DNA of 34,265 nt, taken from Candidatus Gastranaerophilales bacterium (GTDB lineage: Bacteria; Cyanobacteriota; Vampirovibrionia; Gastranaerophilales; Gastranaerophilaceae). A program made the translations under genes and the position numbers. The notes beneath the pieces are model-generated. The model worked only from the letters and a program-made list of their open reading frames with translations, made no database searches and was not told where the DNA came from. Shown piece after piece: positions 24,230 to 32,665 of this stretch. Location: NCBI GenBank assembly GCA_944324855.1, contig CALUXY010000016.1:1-34265 (forward strand), written 5' to 3'. Numbering within the stretch: position 1 is the stretch's first letter; each line of letters begins with the position of its first letter.

Positions 24230-26086
24230 CTAGGCAAGCTCTCTTAAGAGTTTATCATTCTTTTGAGCGAATTTCTTGCCTCTGGAATTTATTGCCATTG
24301 CAAGAATTTCATTCAAGTTAATGGTTTGTAACTCTTTATAGTTGTCAGGAAGTCTTAATGACCAGTTTTCATCACCTGATGTGCCCGGTCTGTTGTAGAC
24401 ATCTTTAACATTAAAGAAGTCGGTAAAGAAAATCTGTATATTTTTTGCCTTGCTTGCAAACATTTCAGCGAGTTTAACTTTTTTCAAGAATTCAGCATCA
24501 TTTGTCAAGCGGACAATGATATCATCCTTGTTGCCGTCAAAGTCAAAGAACATATCTTCTACAAGGTTTTTAGCATGTAAATACCCTTCGTGAGTATGAA
24601 TCATGGAATCTGCCCACATTGCAATAGGTTCGTTATCATGAGTTCCGACCATTGCCCAGCAGTCTTTGTCAATATTTTTGCATCTGTACGGATGATCTTC
24701 TTTTTCAGGTTTTACAAACTGAGTCAGGCGCATTCCCTGAAGTTTATATTCTTTCATAACTGCAGCAACAGGATTGGTTAATGTTCCTAAATCTTCGCAT
24801 ACGATTGAATCTTTATCCTGACCGCATTCTTTTGCAGCTGCAATAACAATATCTTCAATTAGTTTGCCGTAGCGTTTAATTTGTTTTTTATTTAGTGTTT
24901 TAACACGTTTTTCTTTATCAGGTTCCAAAGTCATATCTAAATCATCCATAGTTGCAATAGCATACTTTGATAATTCAGGGTGTTCAGGAGAAGAATACAA
25001 TCTGCCTGCGCCTTGTTCAACCATAGGTTTTTTACCTGCTTTGTATACCCAAGGGTCAATTAAACCTACTATGTGGTCAATTCTTACACCGCCAGGGTTT
25101 TCTTCAAACATTTTTTTGTAGAGGTTCTTCATTAATTTCCCGCCTTCGCCTAAAGAACCGTCTTCGTTATACATTTTTTCAGGATCCATAACAGGGAAAC
25201 CCCATGCTTGACCGTCTTTTGAGAAATAGTCCGGAGGACAACCAAGCATCCAGCCTTCAAGGAATAACGATTGGTATGCCCAGCAGTCACGGTCAGAGAA
25301 CGCAACTTGTCTATCTGCAATCATTTTTATATCATGCTTAAGAGCATATTTCTTTGTTTCTTCAATTTGTTTGTACAATACGAACTGGCAGAATTTGTAA
25401 AAATCAATTTCGTCCGCGTATTTTTCTTGCAATTCTGAAATACGCTTTTCGGAAATAGCTTTTTGTTCATGTGTTTTCGGGTTCAAAAGATTTTTGTCTA
25501 AATCTGATTTCCACAAAGGCCAGTAATCGTTGTTATGTTCAATTGACAAAGCTTCATACAATGAGTCGTTAAATAACCAGAAATCATTTTTTGCTTTATA
25601 TTTTTCAAAATCTTTTTGGAACTTTTTAACGTTTTTAAAATTATTCCAAGCTTCTTTTAACGCTTCGTTTTGAGCTTTAAAGATATAAGAATAAGCTGTT
25701 TTATTCTTATCTTTGTTAGGGTTATTATCAACAACTTTGCGGTAAGTTTCTTCTGATAAAATATTTTCCCATTCTTTTGTTGTTAACTGTTTTAAATCAA
25801 TAAAAAGCGGGTTCCCTGAGAATATTGTTCCGGTATACGGAGAAGAATCGCTGCTTTTTGTTTTACCTGCAGGCCCTAATTGAATTGCATCAAACAATCC
25901 GTCTGCATAATCTATAATTTCTCTTCCGGCGTTAGAATTTATTGTCCCGAATCCTGTATTTTCGCCTGCATCAGCCGGAAAACTGCTGCCGTGCATTATA
26001 AGAACAAAGTTTTCTTTGTCCAGTGCTTTTAGTGCTTTTCTGATAAGTTTTTTCTTCTTTTTGGATTCGTCACATTTACAGAACAT
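24230..26086 (-). CDS. malQ: 4-alpha-glucanotransferase, GH77 (MalQ)
   Basis: Transfers alpha-1,4-glucan segments in maltodextrin or glycogen metabolism. GH77 motifs are clear: nucleophile in GGVRIDHIVGL (D337), acid/base in CEDLG (E431), transition-state Asp in GTHDNEP (D484), and RPGTSGDENWSLRLP near the C-terminus. At 618 aa it is longer than the common ~500-aa bacterial form, with an extra Lys-rich helical stretch (~115-215). ATG 26086 has AAGGAG 9 nt upstream; a TTG at 26119 is less likely. It is flanked on both sides by repeat clusters and appears to stand alone. Confidence 0.95.
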   Translation of the reverse strand: MFCKCDESKKKKKLIRKALKALDKENFVLIMHGSSFPADAGENTGFGTINSNAGREIIDYADGLFDAIQLGPAGKTKSSDSSPYTGTIFSGNPLFIDLKQLTTKEWENILSEETYRKVVDNNPNKDKNKTAYSYIFKAQNEALKEAWNNFKNVKKFQKDFEKYKAKNDFWLFNDSLYEALSIEHNNDYWPLWKSDLDKNLLNPKTHEQKAISEKRISELQEKYADEIDFYKFCQFVLYKQIEETKKYALKHDIKMIADRQVAFSDRDCWAYQSLFLEGWMLGCPPDYFSKDGQAWGFPVMDPEKMYNEDGSLGEGGKLMKNLYKKMFEENPGGVRIDHIVGLIDPWVYKAGKKPMVEQGAGRLYSSPEHPELSKYAIATMDDLDMTLEPDKEKRVKTLNKKQIKRYGKLIEDIVIAAAKECGQDKDSIVCEDLGTLTNPVAAVMKEYKLQGMRLTQFVKPEKEDHPYRCKNIDKDCWAMVGTHDNEPIAMWADSMIHTHEGYLHAKNLVEDMFFDFDGNKDDIIVRLTNDAEFLKKVKLAEMFASKAKNIQIFFTDFFNVKDVYNRPGTSGDENWSLRLPDNYKELQTINLNEILAMAINSRGKKFAQKNDKLLRELA

Positions 26087-26164
26087 ATTTTCTAACTCCT
26101 TATTTAAAATTGAAAACAAATACTATATTAAACTTATCAAATATATAAATTTTTTTCAAGAGTT

Positions 26165-26490
26165 ATATATTTAGTGAGTAGTGAATTGTGATTAGTGAGT
26201 AGACGTTAAAATCAAGAGGTGTAGGTTGGCTTATTATTGTCTAGTGGTAAATGAAAGGGGTAGATTTTATGGAGGGCACGCTGTTGCTGCTTGGTTGCTG
26301 CCGATAAACGTGTCTCCGTATTTTGCTTACGCAAAACACTACGCACTTTGGCAGCAATCCGCTTTGCCCACCCTACGTCTAAAAATTATTGTAATATTCG
26401 AAGCAACCGGTTATCTTAGCCGCATAGCTGCTTAACTACTCAGCCGCATTTCTACTCACTATTACCCGCTTAATCACCTAGTCACTTGTT
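26165..26490. repeat. Repeat mosaic between malQ and the RNase E/G gene group
   Basis: No gene is seen. Contents: GTGAGTAGTGA tandems (26173-26205), a full B copy at 26272-26377, a partial D element at 26383-26445 (TAATATTCGAAGCAACCGG, then AGCCGCATAGCTGCTTAAC), and a TTAATCAC/CTAGTCAC tail. Confidence 0.8.
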
Positions 26491-26498
26491 AAACCACT

Positions 26499-26840
26499 TT
26501 ACCCCCAGTTGGTTTTTTCTAAAAACAGGTTGATTGATTCTTTAAAATTCTCAGGGGTTCTAAGGCTGTTAAGCCCTACAACAGGCTCGTTTTGCTCTCT
26601 AAACAATTTGTTGTAAAAAGATAACCCGACATAAATAACAACTGCAGATGCTGCAACTCCTGCCATCGCCATAACAAACTTTAAAGCAATTTGTTTCTTG
26701 CTTACAGGTGTTTTGGTCGCTGCAGCAATATCTTTATTCAATTTTGCATTGTTATCTGCTAAGGCAGGAGATTGCAGCGGACATATAAGTGCCGCTGCAA
26801 TTCCCGTACATATTAAAACTTGTTTAAGTTTATTCTTCAT
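26499..26840 (-). CDS. Small exported/membrane protein overlapping the RNase E/G gene
   Basis: 113 aa. MKNKLKQVLICTGIAAALICPLQSPALA is a signal peptide with a plausible AxA-type cleavage site. A second hydrophobic segment (KFVMAMAGVAASAVVIYVGLSF, split here as about residues 54-76) would make a single-pass membrane protein with a short C-terminal part. Its ATG lies inside the last codons of the RNase gene (11-nt overlap), so translation is probably coupled. No family is recognised. Confidence 0.75.
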   Translation of the reverse strand: MKNKLKQVLICTGIAAALICPLQSPALADNNAKLNKDIAAATKTPVSKKQIALKFVMAMAGVAASAVVIYVGLSFYNKLFREQNEPVVGLNSLRTPENFKESINLFLEKTNWG

Positions 26841-28593
26841 TCTCAGCTTTCTTTTTGGTTGTTTTACGAGATTTAGCTTTGCTTCCTCTATTAGGACGTC
26901 TGCCTTTTTTAGGAGTTTCAGCTACTTCTGTATTATCACTTATTTCTTCTGTTTTTTCAACAGCTTTTTCTTTTTTTGTTTTTACTTCCGCATCTTTTTC
27001 TATTACAGGCTCAATTTCAGCTTCCTGCGGAATAACAGTTGAAGAAAGCTCAGCATCGGCAGTTTCTTGTGCTACAGTTTCTTTTACTTTATTCTTATTA
27101 AACTTGGTATTTTTTCTGCCTTTTTTCTTTTTATTGTCAGCGACAGCCTGCATTTCTTCCTGCGCTGTAACAGATGGATTTGTAACCTCAACTGTTACTT
27201 CAACATTTTCTTCCAGGGTTTCTGTTTCGTCAGTTTTTGGTTTAGAATCGTTTCTGTTATTTTTGAATTTTTGTCCGCCGCCATTATTATTACCGGCTTT
27301 CTTGAATCCGCTCAACGGAAGTTTCATCTTAGCTGCTTTTGCTCTGTATTCACCGTCAGCAGTTGCAGATGCGTATTTGATATCTTCCATAATATATCCG
27401 TTACCTTGACAGTGAGGACATTTTTTTGCAAAAATTTCTGAAATTGCCTGCCCTTGACGGTGACGTGTTAATTCAACAAGTCCCAAATCAGATAACTGAC
27501 CGACTTGAGGTTTTGCTTTATCCGGTTCAAGAGCCAGTTCAAGTTCTTCCATCATTGCAAGTTTGTCAACTCTTGATGTCATATCAATAAAGTCAACAAT
27601 AACCATACCGCCAATGTTACGTAATCTTAATTGTCTTGCAATTTCATGAACGGCTTCAATATTTGTCTTTAATATTGTTTCATCCTGTGTTGCAGAACTT
27701 ACAAATTTACCGCTGTTTACATCAATAACAGTCAAAGCTTCGGTTGTCTGGATATACAAATACCCGCCTGACGGCATATTAACTTTTGTCTGCAATGCAG
27801 CTTTAATTTCTTTATGGATGTCCATTGCTACAAGTAAAGGCTCTGTTCCTTTATACAATGTAACTTTGATATCTTTATTCATATGCCAGGTTTGAAGAAG
27901 ATTTTGCAGTCTGTTCATTGCAAAAGCAGTATCTACAATGATTTCTTCGGTATTTTCAGTACAAGCTTCTCTTATAACTCTGTAGAGCAAATCCTGATCA
28001 CGATATAAAAGTGCGGGTGCTGTAACTGTTTCTGCAGATGTTACAATACCGTTCCATTTTTCTAAAAGAATTTCCAAATCTTCCTGTATATCGGCTTCGG
28101 ACTGACCTTCTGCTTCTGTTCTAATGATGACACCAACACCGACAGGTTTTAAAAGACTGACAATTGATTTTAGTCTTGCACGTTCTTTAACGGTTGAAAT
28201 CTTACGGCTGACATTTATACCTGCCTCATTTGGCATAAGAACAAGAAAACGTCCAGGAAGACTGATTTCTGTTGTAACACGAGGTCCTTTGTGGCCTGTA
28301 GGTTCTTTTACAACCTGTACGACCAGTTTTTGTTTTGGAGCAAGTTTATCTTGCAGTGCACCTTTTTTCATAACGTCTTGAGCATGTAAAAAGCCCATTT
28401 TGTCTGATCCGACATTTACAAACGCCGCATCAATACTAGGTAAAACGTTTTCTACTTGTGCGAGGTAAACATCTCCTAATAAAATTTCGCCTCTGTTTAC
28501 ATAAAATTCTGAAACTCTGCCGTTTTCAATCAGGGCAGCAATGTTATCACGTTCTGCGATAACGATTTTTTGACTAGTAATTTCGTTTTTCAT
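26830..28593 (-). CDS. rng: Ribonuclease E/G family protein
   Basis: Endoribonuclease for rRNA maturation and mRNA decay, 587 aa. An S1-like RNA-binding domain lies at ~35-110 (GDVYLAQVENVLPSIDAAFVNVG). The catalytic metal site has D291 (VIDVNSGKF) and D334 (VIVDFIDM). The zinc-link CPHCQGNG (C392, C395) tetramerises the enzyme in E. coli. From ~420 on there is a low-complexity acidic then basic tail (KKKGRKNTKFNKNK, SKAKSRKTTKKK), probably disordered and RNA- or partner-binding, as in RNase E rather than short RNase G. It follows the radical-SAM gene by 20 nt. Whether to call it rne or rng is open. Confidence 0.94.
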   Translation of the reverse strand: MKNEITSQKIVIAERDNIAALIENGRVSEFYVNRGEILLGDVYLAQVENVLPSIDAAFVNVGSDKMGFLHAQDVMKKGALQDKLAPKQKLVVQVVKEPTGHKGPRVTTEISLPGRFLVLMPNEAGINVSRKISTVKERARLKSIVSLLKPVGVGVIIRTEAEGQSEADIQEDLEILLEKWNGIVTSAETVTAPALLYRDQDLLYRVIREACTENTEEIIVDTAFAMNRLQNLLQTWHMNKDIKVTLYKGTEPLLVAMDIHKEIKAALQTKVNMPSGGYLYIQTTEALTVIDVNSGKFVSSATQDETILKTNIEAVHEIARQLRLRNIGGMVIVDFIDMTSRVDKLAMMEELELALEPDKAKPQVGQLSDLGLVELTRHRQGQAISEIFAKKCPHCQGNGYIMEDIKYASATADGEYRAKAAKMKLPLSGFKKAGNNNGGGQKFKNNRNDSKPKTDETETLEENVEVTVEVTNPSVTAQEEMQAVADNKKKKGRKNTKFNKNKVKETVAQETADAELSSTVIPQEAEIEPVIEKDAEVKTKKEKAVEKTEEISDNTEVAETPKKGRRPNRGSKAKSRKTTKKKAENEE

Positions 28594-28613
28594 TAATTAA
28601 ACCCTTTATAAAA

Positions 28614-31136
28614 CTATAATTCGTGGAGTTCTTTGTCAAAAAAGCGGGTGCGGACAATGTTATAATTGAACGATTGACCAATCAAATTCATGAAGTCATC
28701 AATTCGGACAGTCGGAATTTCGCTGTTTTGACCGGTTCTCAATACTATGAATAAACAGTTATCCTCAAATTTATATGAACAAATTGACGGTTTTATGTTT
28801 ATTGTTTTTTGCAAACCTTTTTTGTTTTTCTTTGAAATAATGATTTCTTCAAGAGAAAAAACTTTGTCTAAATTATACTTTAAATCTTCAATTTTGTAAA
28901 GTTCATTATCAATTGAAGAAACTTTATACTCTGCCCAGTAAACTGTAGTATCAATTGATTTATACGGCGGCGTAAGTTTTTTTACCTCAACAACCCGTGC
29001 AAGTTCGGGCAATACTTCAGTCAATTTCTTTGATAAAATATCCGGTGTTATATCTTCAAGTAAATCAATATCAACTAATTCACAATTACTTTCAATAAAT
29101 AAAGGCAGGGCAACACCCATTGAAACTTTCATTGTCGGGTTAAACCCGTGTGAATACGCTATTTTTAAACCGGTTCTTGATAAAGCTTTTAAAAATGTAT
29201 TCTGCCAGTCAAGGTGGGAGAAATACTTTAGTGTCCCGAGTTTTGTTATTTTGATACGATACTTATAAACTATTTCATTTTGGTGGGATGTATCGTAAGC
29301 AGGGTCAACATGCGGTTTTGCCTGCATTTTTAATGCTGCATCAGATGGTACATAAGGCGGAGCAAGAACTTTTCTTGTTTTTAAATTCGTACAAACCCCG
29401 CAGTTTACGCATTTATGTTCGCAAGTCGGCTGGATAGAAAATTCACATCCTTGTGCAAACGCTTTTTTGTATTCTTCAATAAGCCAGCTTTTATCTAATC
29501 CTGTATTTATAAAATCCCATGGCAGAGGTTCTGTCAGCGAATACTCTTTTTCTGCAAGCTTCGCCAAATCAATACCGCATTCTTTCGCCGTTTCCTGCCA
29601 GATGCGTTTATCAAAGTATTCTCCCCACGCATCAAGATAACAGCCTTTTTTGTAAAGAGCTTCAATATAATTGCATAAAGATAAATCTCCGCGGGTCAAA
29701 ACAGCCTCAATCTGCGAAACAAATTTCTCATGATAATTTATTTTTACACCTTTTAAATGCGCAATTTTGTCTTTCAAGTATTTAATATGTTCTGTTACCT
29801 TATCAAGATTCATCTGAGGTGTCCACTGAAGCGGTGTAAAAGGTTTAGGTACAAATATTGACAAAGTACAGGTTAAATCAAAACCGTGTTTTAGCCCTTT
29901 TTCTTTTTTTATTAATTTCGCACGGTATTTTATTTTAGAGAGAAGTTCCGCCAATTCATCCATATCTTCCAATGTTTCGGTCGGAAGTCCGGCGATAAAA
30001 TAAAATTTGATTCTTGACCAGCCGTTTTCATATAGAGTCAAAGCCGCATTTAGTATTTGCTCTTCCGATATATTTTTCTTGATAAGATTTCTAAGTCTTT
30101 GACTGCCTGCTTCAGGGGCAAGTGTCATAGTAGATTTTCTGACAGATTGAACAAGATTTGCAAGCTCAAGATTAAACCCGTCAATACGCTGGCTCGGAAG
30201 TGATACGGATATATTTTTTTCGTTAAAGTCAACAGACAACTCTTTTATAACTTCTTTGATATTTGAATAATCGTTTGATGACAAGGATAAAAGAGAATAC
30301 TCATCGTATCCGGTATTTTTTACAAGTTCCTGCGTAATTTTTACAATTTCCTCTCCGGTTCTCTCTCTTATAGGAAGAGTTACATGGCCCGGCTGACAAA
30401 AACGGCACATTCTGCCGCATCCGCGTCTTATCTCAACGACTGCTCTATCCTGAACAGAACTGGAATAAGGTATAGGATAAGATTTCGGAGCTTTTTCGTA
30501 GTTTAAATCGACAATTCTTTTATTTACTTTCCCGTTGTATCCTTTTGCCCAAACACCTTCCAATTTCGATATCGCTTTTATTCTTTCGGCTCTCGGCTGC
30601 CCTTTGGTTGACTTCAAGGTATCACAGATTTCCAGTATAACGTCTTCTCCGTCCCCTATTACAAAGAAATCTATAAAATCAGAAACAGGAAGCGGGTTAT
30701 AAGAACAAGGGCCGCCTGCAAATATAATAGGGTCGTCTTCGTTTCGATACTCGTTTCTGTAAGGAATCTGCGCCATCTCAAGCATCTTAAGAATCGTCGG
30801 ATAGGACATCTCATACTGAATAGAAAATCCTATTGCATCAAAATCCTTCAGCGGTTGTTTGGTTTCAAGTCCATATAGAGATGTAAACCTGTAATCCGGT
30901 TCCGGCGCATACACTCTATCTGCCATATAACCGGCATGTTTGTTCACAATCTCATACAAAACCCTGACACCCAGATTGCTTATCCCGATTTCATACTTAT
31001 CAGGAAAAGCAAGAGCAATACGAACTTCTGCGGAATCAAAATCCTTGTTGTAAGACAAAAATTCTCCGCCTACATACTGGTATGGTTTTGTACAGTTAAA
31101 AAGATTTTCTCTTTGTTCTCTAAAAAAACAATTCAT
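28614..31136 (-). CDS. Radical SAM protein (TIGR03960-type) fused to DUF2344 (TIGR03936-type)
   Basis: 840 aa. The N-terminal ~200 residues are B12-binding-like. The radical SAM cluster motif is C240-x3-C244-x2-C247 (GCGRMCRFCQPG). A second Cys cluster is CEHKCVNCGVC (~residues 580-600). The C-terminal third is DUF2344 (YRIKITKLGTLKYFSHLDWQ, then KIAYSHGFNPTMKVSMG). In many bacteria these two domains are separate genes next to an RNase E/G gene, as here, and the function is not established to my knowledge; a tie to RNA or ribosome modification is a guess from context. Its ATG follows the stop of the 115-aa gene with no gap, so it is likely translationally coupled. Confidence 0.93.
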   Translation of the reverse strand: MNCFFREQRENLFNCTKPYQYVGGEFLSYNKDFDSAEVRIALAFPDKYEIGISNLGVRVLYEIVNKHAGYMADRVYAPEPDYRFTSLYGLETKQPLKDFDAIGFSIQYEMSYPTILKMLEMAQIPYRNEYRNEDDPIIFAGGPCSYNPLPVSDFIDFFVIGDGEDVILEICDTLKSTKGQPRAERIKAISKLEGVWAKGYNGKVNKRIVDLNYEKAPKSYPIPYSSSVQDRAVVEIRRGCGRMCRFCQPGHVTLPIRERTGEEIVKITQELVKNTGYDEYSLLSLSSNDYSNIKEVIKELSVDFNEKNISVSLPSQRIDGFNLELANLVQSVRKSTMTLAPEAGSQRLRNLIKKNISEEQILNAALTLYENGWSRIKFYFIAGLPTETLEDMDELAELLSKIKYRAKLIKKEKGLKHGFDLTCTLSIFVPKPFTPLQWTPQMNLDKVTEHIKYLKDKIAHLKGVKINYHEKFVSQIEAVLTRGDLSLCNYIEALYKKGCYLDAWGEYFDKRIWQETAKECGIDLAKLAEKEYSLTEPLPWDFINTGLDKSWLIEEYKKAFAQGCEFSIQPTCEHKCVNCGVCTNLKTRKVLAPPYVPSDAALKMQAKPHVDPAYDTSHQNEIVYKYRIKITKLGTLKYFSHLDWQNTFLKALSRTGLKIAYSHGFNPTMKVSMGVALPLFIESNCELVDIDLLEDITPDILSKKLTEVLPELARVVEVKKLTPPYKSIDTTVYWAEYKVSSIDNELYKIEDLKYNLDKVFSLEEIIISKKNKKGLQKTINIKPSICSYKFEDNCLFIVLRTGQNSEIPTVRIDDFMNLIGQSFNYNIVRTRFFDKELHEL

Positions 31137-31484
31137 TTATGCCAAATCTTCCGGGAAATATTTATCAATTTCTATTATTGTCCCATTTAAAACATTGTTA
31201 TCAAACGCTTTTATAAAATTAATCAAGTCTTCGTTTTTTATGTCGTAATTGTATAAACAAACTTCGTCATCCACTTTGCGCATAACTCTTACAATATAAT
31301 GACATTTTTTTGCATAAGAATTGAGAGTCTGTTCATTAAACTTTTTGCCGTTTTCATCCCGTTTAATTTTTACATAATTATAGCCGGCGAAAAACTTGAT
31401 TTTTTCCTCTGTTTCTACAGGTAAATCGTTGTTATGCCTGTTAAAAATATTAATGACCTTCTTATTGATATCGTCTTCTGCCAT
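31137..31484 (-). CDS. Unknown 115-aa protein, first gene of the radical-SAM/RNase group
   Basis: Starts MAEDDINKKVINIFNRHNND and contains KCHYIVRVMRKVDDEVCLYNYD and IDKYFPEDLA. It is acidic and soluble with no domain that I recognise. Its stop codon touches the ATG of the 840-aa gene. It is divergent from the 82-aa gene across 137 bp. GGAATT is a weak ribosome binding site. Confidence 0.7.
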   Translation of the reverse strand: MAEDDINKKVINIFNRHNNDLPVETEEKIKFFAGYNYVKIKRDENGKKFNEQTLNSYAKKCHYIVRVMRKVDDEVCLYNYDIKNEDLINFIKAFDNNVLNGTIIEIDKYFPEDLA

Positions 31485-31621
31485 AATTCCAACTCTCTAT
31501 ATGAATATTAAACAATATAATAAGAGCATGTTCAAGTCATATATTTGGAGTATTAATCCTCAAAAATTATATACATATTTCAAATTTAATATATAATGAT
31601 AAAAAATAGGAGATATGAAAG

Positions 31622-31870
31622 ATGTTACCACTTATAACAGAAGAGCAGTCAACTTTAGCATTCTCAGAAATATTTAAGGATGTGCAAAATTGGCGTAAAC
31701 AAATGATACATTACCTCAAAGACGAAAATCCTGAAATAAATACCGCAATATTAGAAGCAGCAAAAACAACAGACTTAGATCCTAAAGCTGTTGCGCTCGG
31801 GGCTTATATGACCTATAGGCTTCTTGAACTTGCATCTGATGACGATGAAGCTTTTGCTGTTGAAGATTAA
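31622..31870 (+). CDS. Unknown 82-aa acidic protein
   Basis: Starts MLPLITEEQSTLAFSEIFKD and ends with an acidic tail (DDDEAFAVED); predicted helical. No family is recognised. AGGAG lies 9 nt before the ATG. The stop overlaps the ruvC stop in TTAA (31867-31870), leaving no room for a terminator between the two converging genes. Confidence 0.75.
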   Translation: MLPLITEEQSTLAFSEIFKDVQNWRKQMIHYLKDENPEINTAILEAAKTTDLDPKAVALGAYMTYRLLELASDDDEAFAVED

Positions 31871-32343
31871 ATAATTCTTAAATTTCTTTGATGACATATA
31901 GCAATTGCAATTGCATCAACGGTGTCATCCAGTTTAGGAAGTGTATCTGTACTTAATGCAAGTTTTACCATGTTCTCAACCTCTTTTTTAGAGGCGCGGC
32001 CGTACCCTGTTAAAACCTGTTTAACTTCCATCGGGGTATATTCATATATTGGAATCATAAATTTTTGGAGTGCTGCAAGGATTACACCTCTTGCTTCCGC
32101 TACCGGAATAATCGTTTTTTGGTTTTTGAAAAAATAAAGTTTTTCTATAGATGCACAGTCAGGCTTGTATTCTTCAAGAATTGTTGATAAGTCATTAAAA
32201 ATATCTAATAAACGCTCTTCGTCACGGCAATCCTTGCAGGTCTGAATTGATCCCGATGCAATTAATTGTATATTATCCTTCTCTACTTCAATTACCCCGT
32301 AACCGACTATTGCCATTCCGGGATCAATGCCTAAAATCTTCAT
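31867..32343 (-). CDS. ruvC: Holliday junction endonuclease RuvC
   Basis: Resolves four-way DNA junctions together with RuvAB. The fold begins MKILGIDPGMAIVGYGVIE. Catalytic acidic residues are D7, E67 (SIEKLYF), D140 and D143 (DDTVDAIAIAICH). At 158 aa it is slightly short of the E. coli protein but complete. No Shine-Dalgarno sequence is visible and a TATAAT box ends six bases before the ATG, so the transcript may be leaderless. ruvA and ruvB are not nearby. Confidence 0.96.
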   Translation of the reverse strand: MKILGIDPGMAIVGYGVIEVEKDNIQLIASGSIQTCKDCRDEERLLDIFNDLSTILEEYKPDCASIEKLYFFKNQKTIIPVAEARGVILAALQKFMIPIYEYTPMEVKQVLTGYGRASKKEVENMVKLALSTDTLPKLDDTVDAIAIAICHQRNLRII

Positions 32344-32349
32344 AAATTA

Positions 32350-32358
32350 ATTATAACA
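32350..32358 (-). promoter_or_regulatory. Extended -10 promoter of ruvC
   Basis: Minus-strand TGT-TATAAT is a consensus extended -10 box (TATAAT at 32355-32350). No good -35 box is seen at normal spacing. The predicted start of transcription falls at or next to the ruvC ATG. Confidence 0.5.
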
Positions 32359-32519
32359 CAGCTGTATGTTAAAAAATATACAAGTTTATGTCGGATTTCT
32401 ATTTAAAAATCTTCAAATTTTATGAATTTCTAATAAGTGTAAACTCTACAATTCAATCATAGTGTTACTTATACACTATTTAGTTTTGTAAAGATATTGC
32501 TATTAAAGGGTTTTAGGGG

Positions 32520-32548
32520 TTGAAAAAGGTTGATATATACATTATAAT
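32520..32548 (+). promoter_or_regulatory. Near-consensus sigma-70 promoter of the NAGPA-like gene
   Basis: TTGAAA (32520-32525), a 17-bp spacer and TATAAT (32543-32548). The leader of about 110 nt contains an AGAGTG/CACTCT stem (about 32595-32621) before the ribosome binding site. Upstream, TAGTG-N9-CACTA (32460-32478) is a possible operator. Confidence 0.8.
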
Positions 32549-32665
32549 TATAGTGTAAGGATACAAGGCATCAAATTTAAGTACTTGGCCTGAAGAGTGT
32601 TATGCCCCACACCACTCTCTAATAAAAAAGGTATCTGCGTTACTTTAAACACAAGGGTGACACAT

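Noticed and set aside
31615..31677. Overlapping 20-codon frame starting at ATG 31615 before the 82-aa gene
   Set aside because: The AGGAG site is only 2 nt away from that ATG and correctly spaced for the start at 31622.
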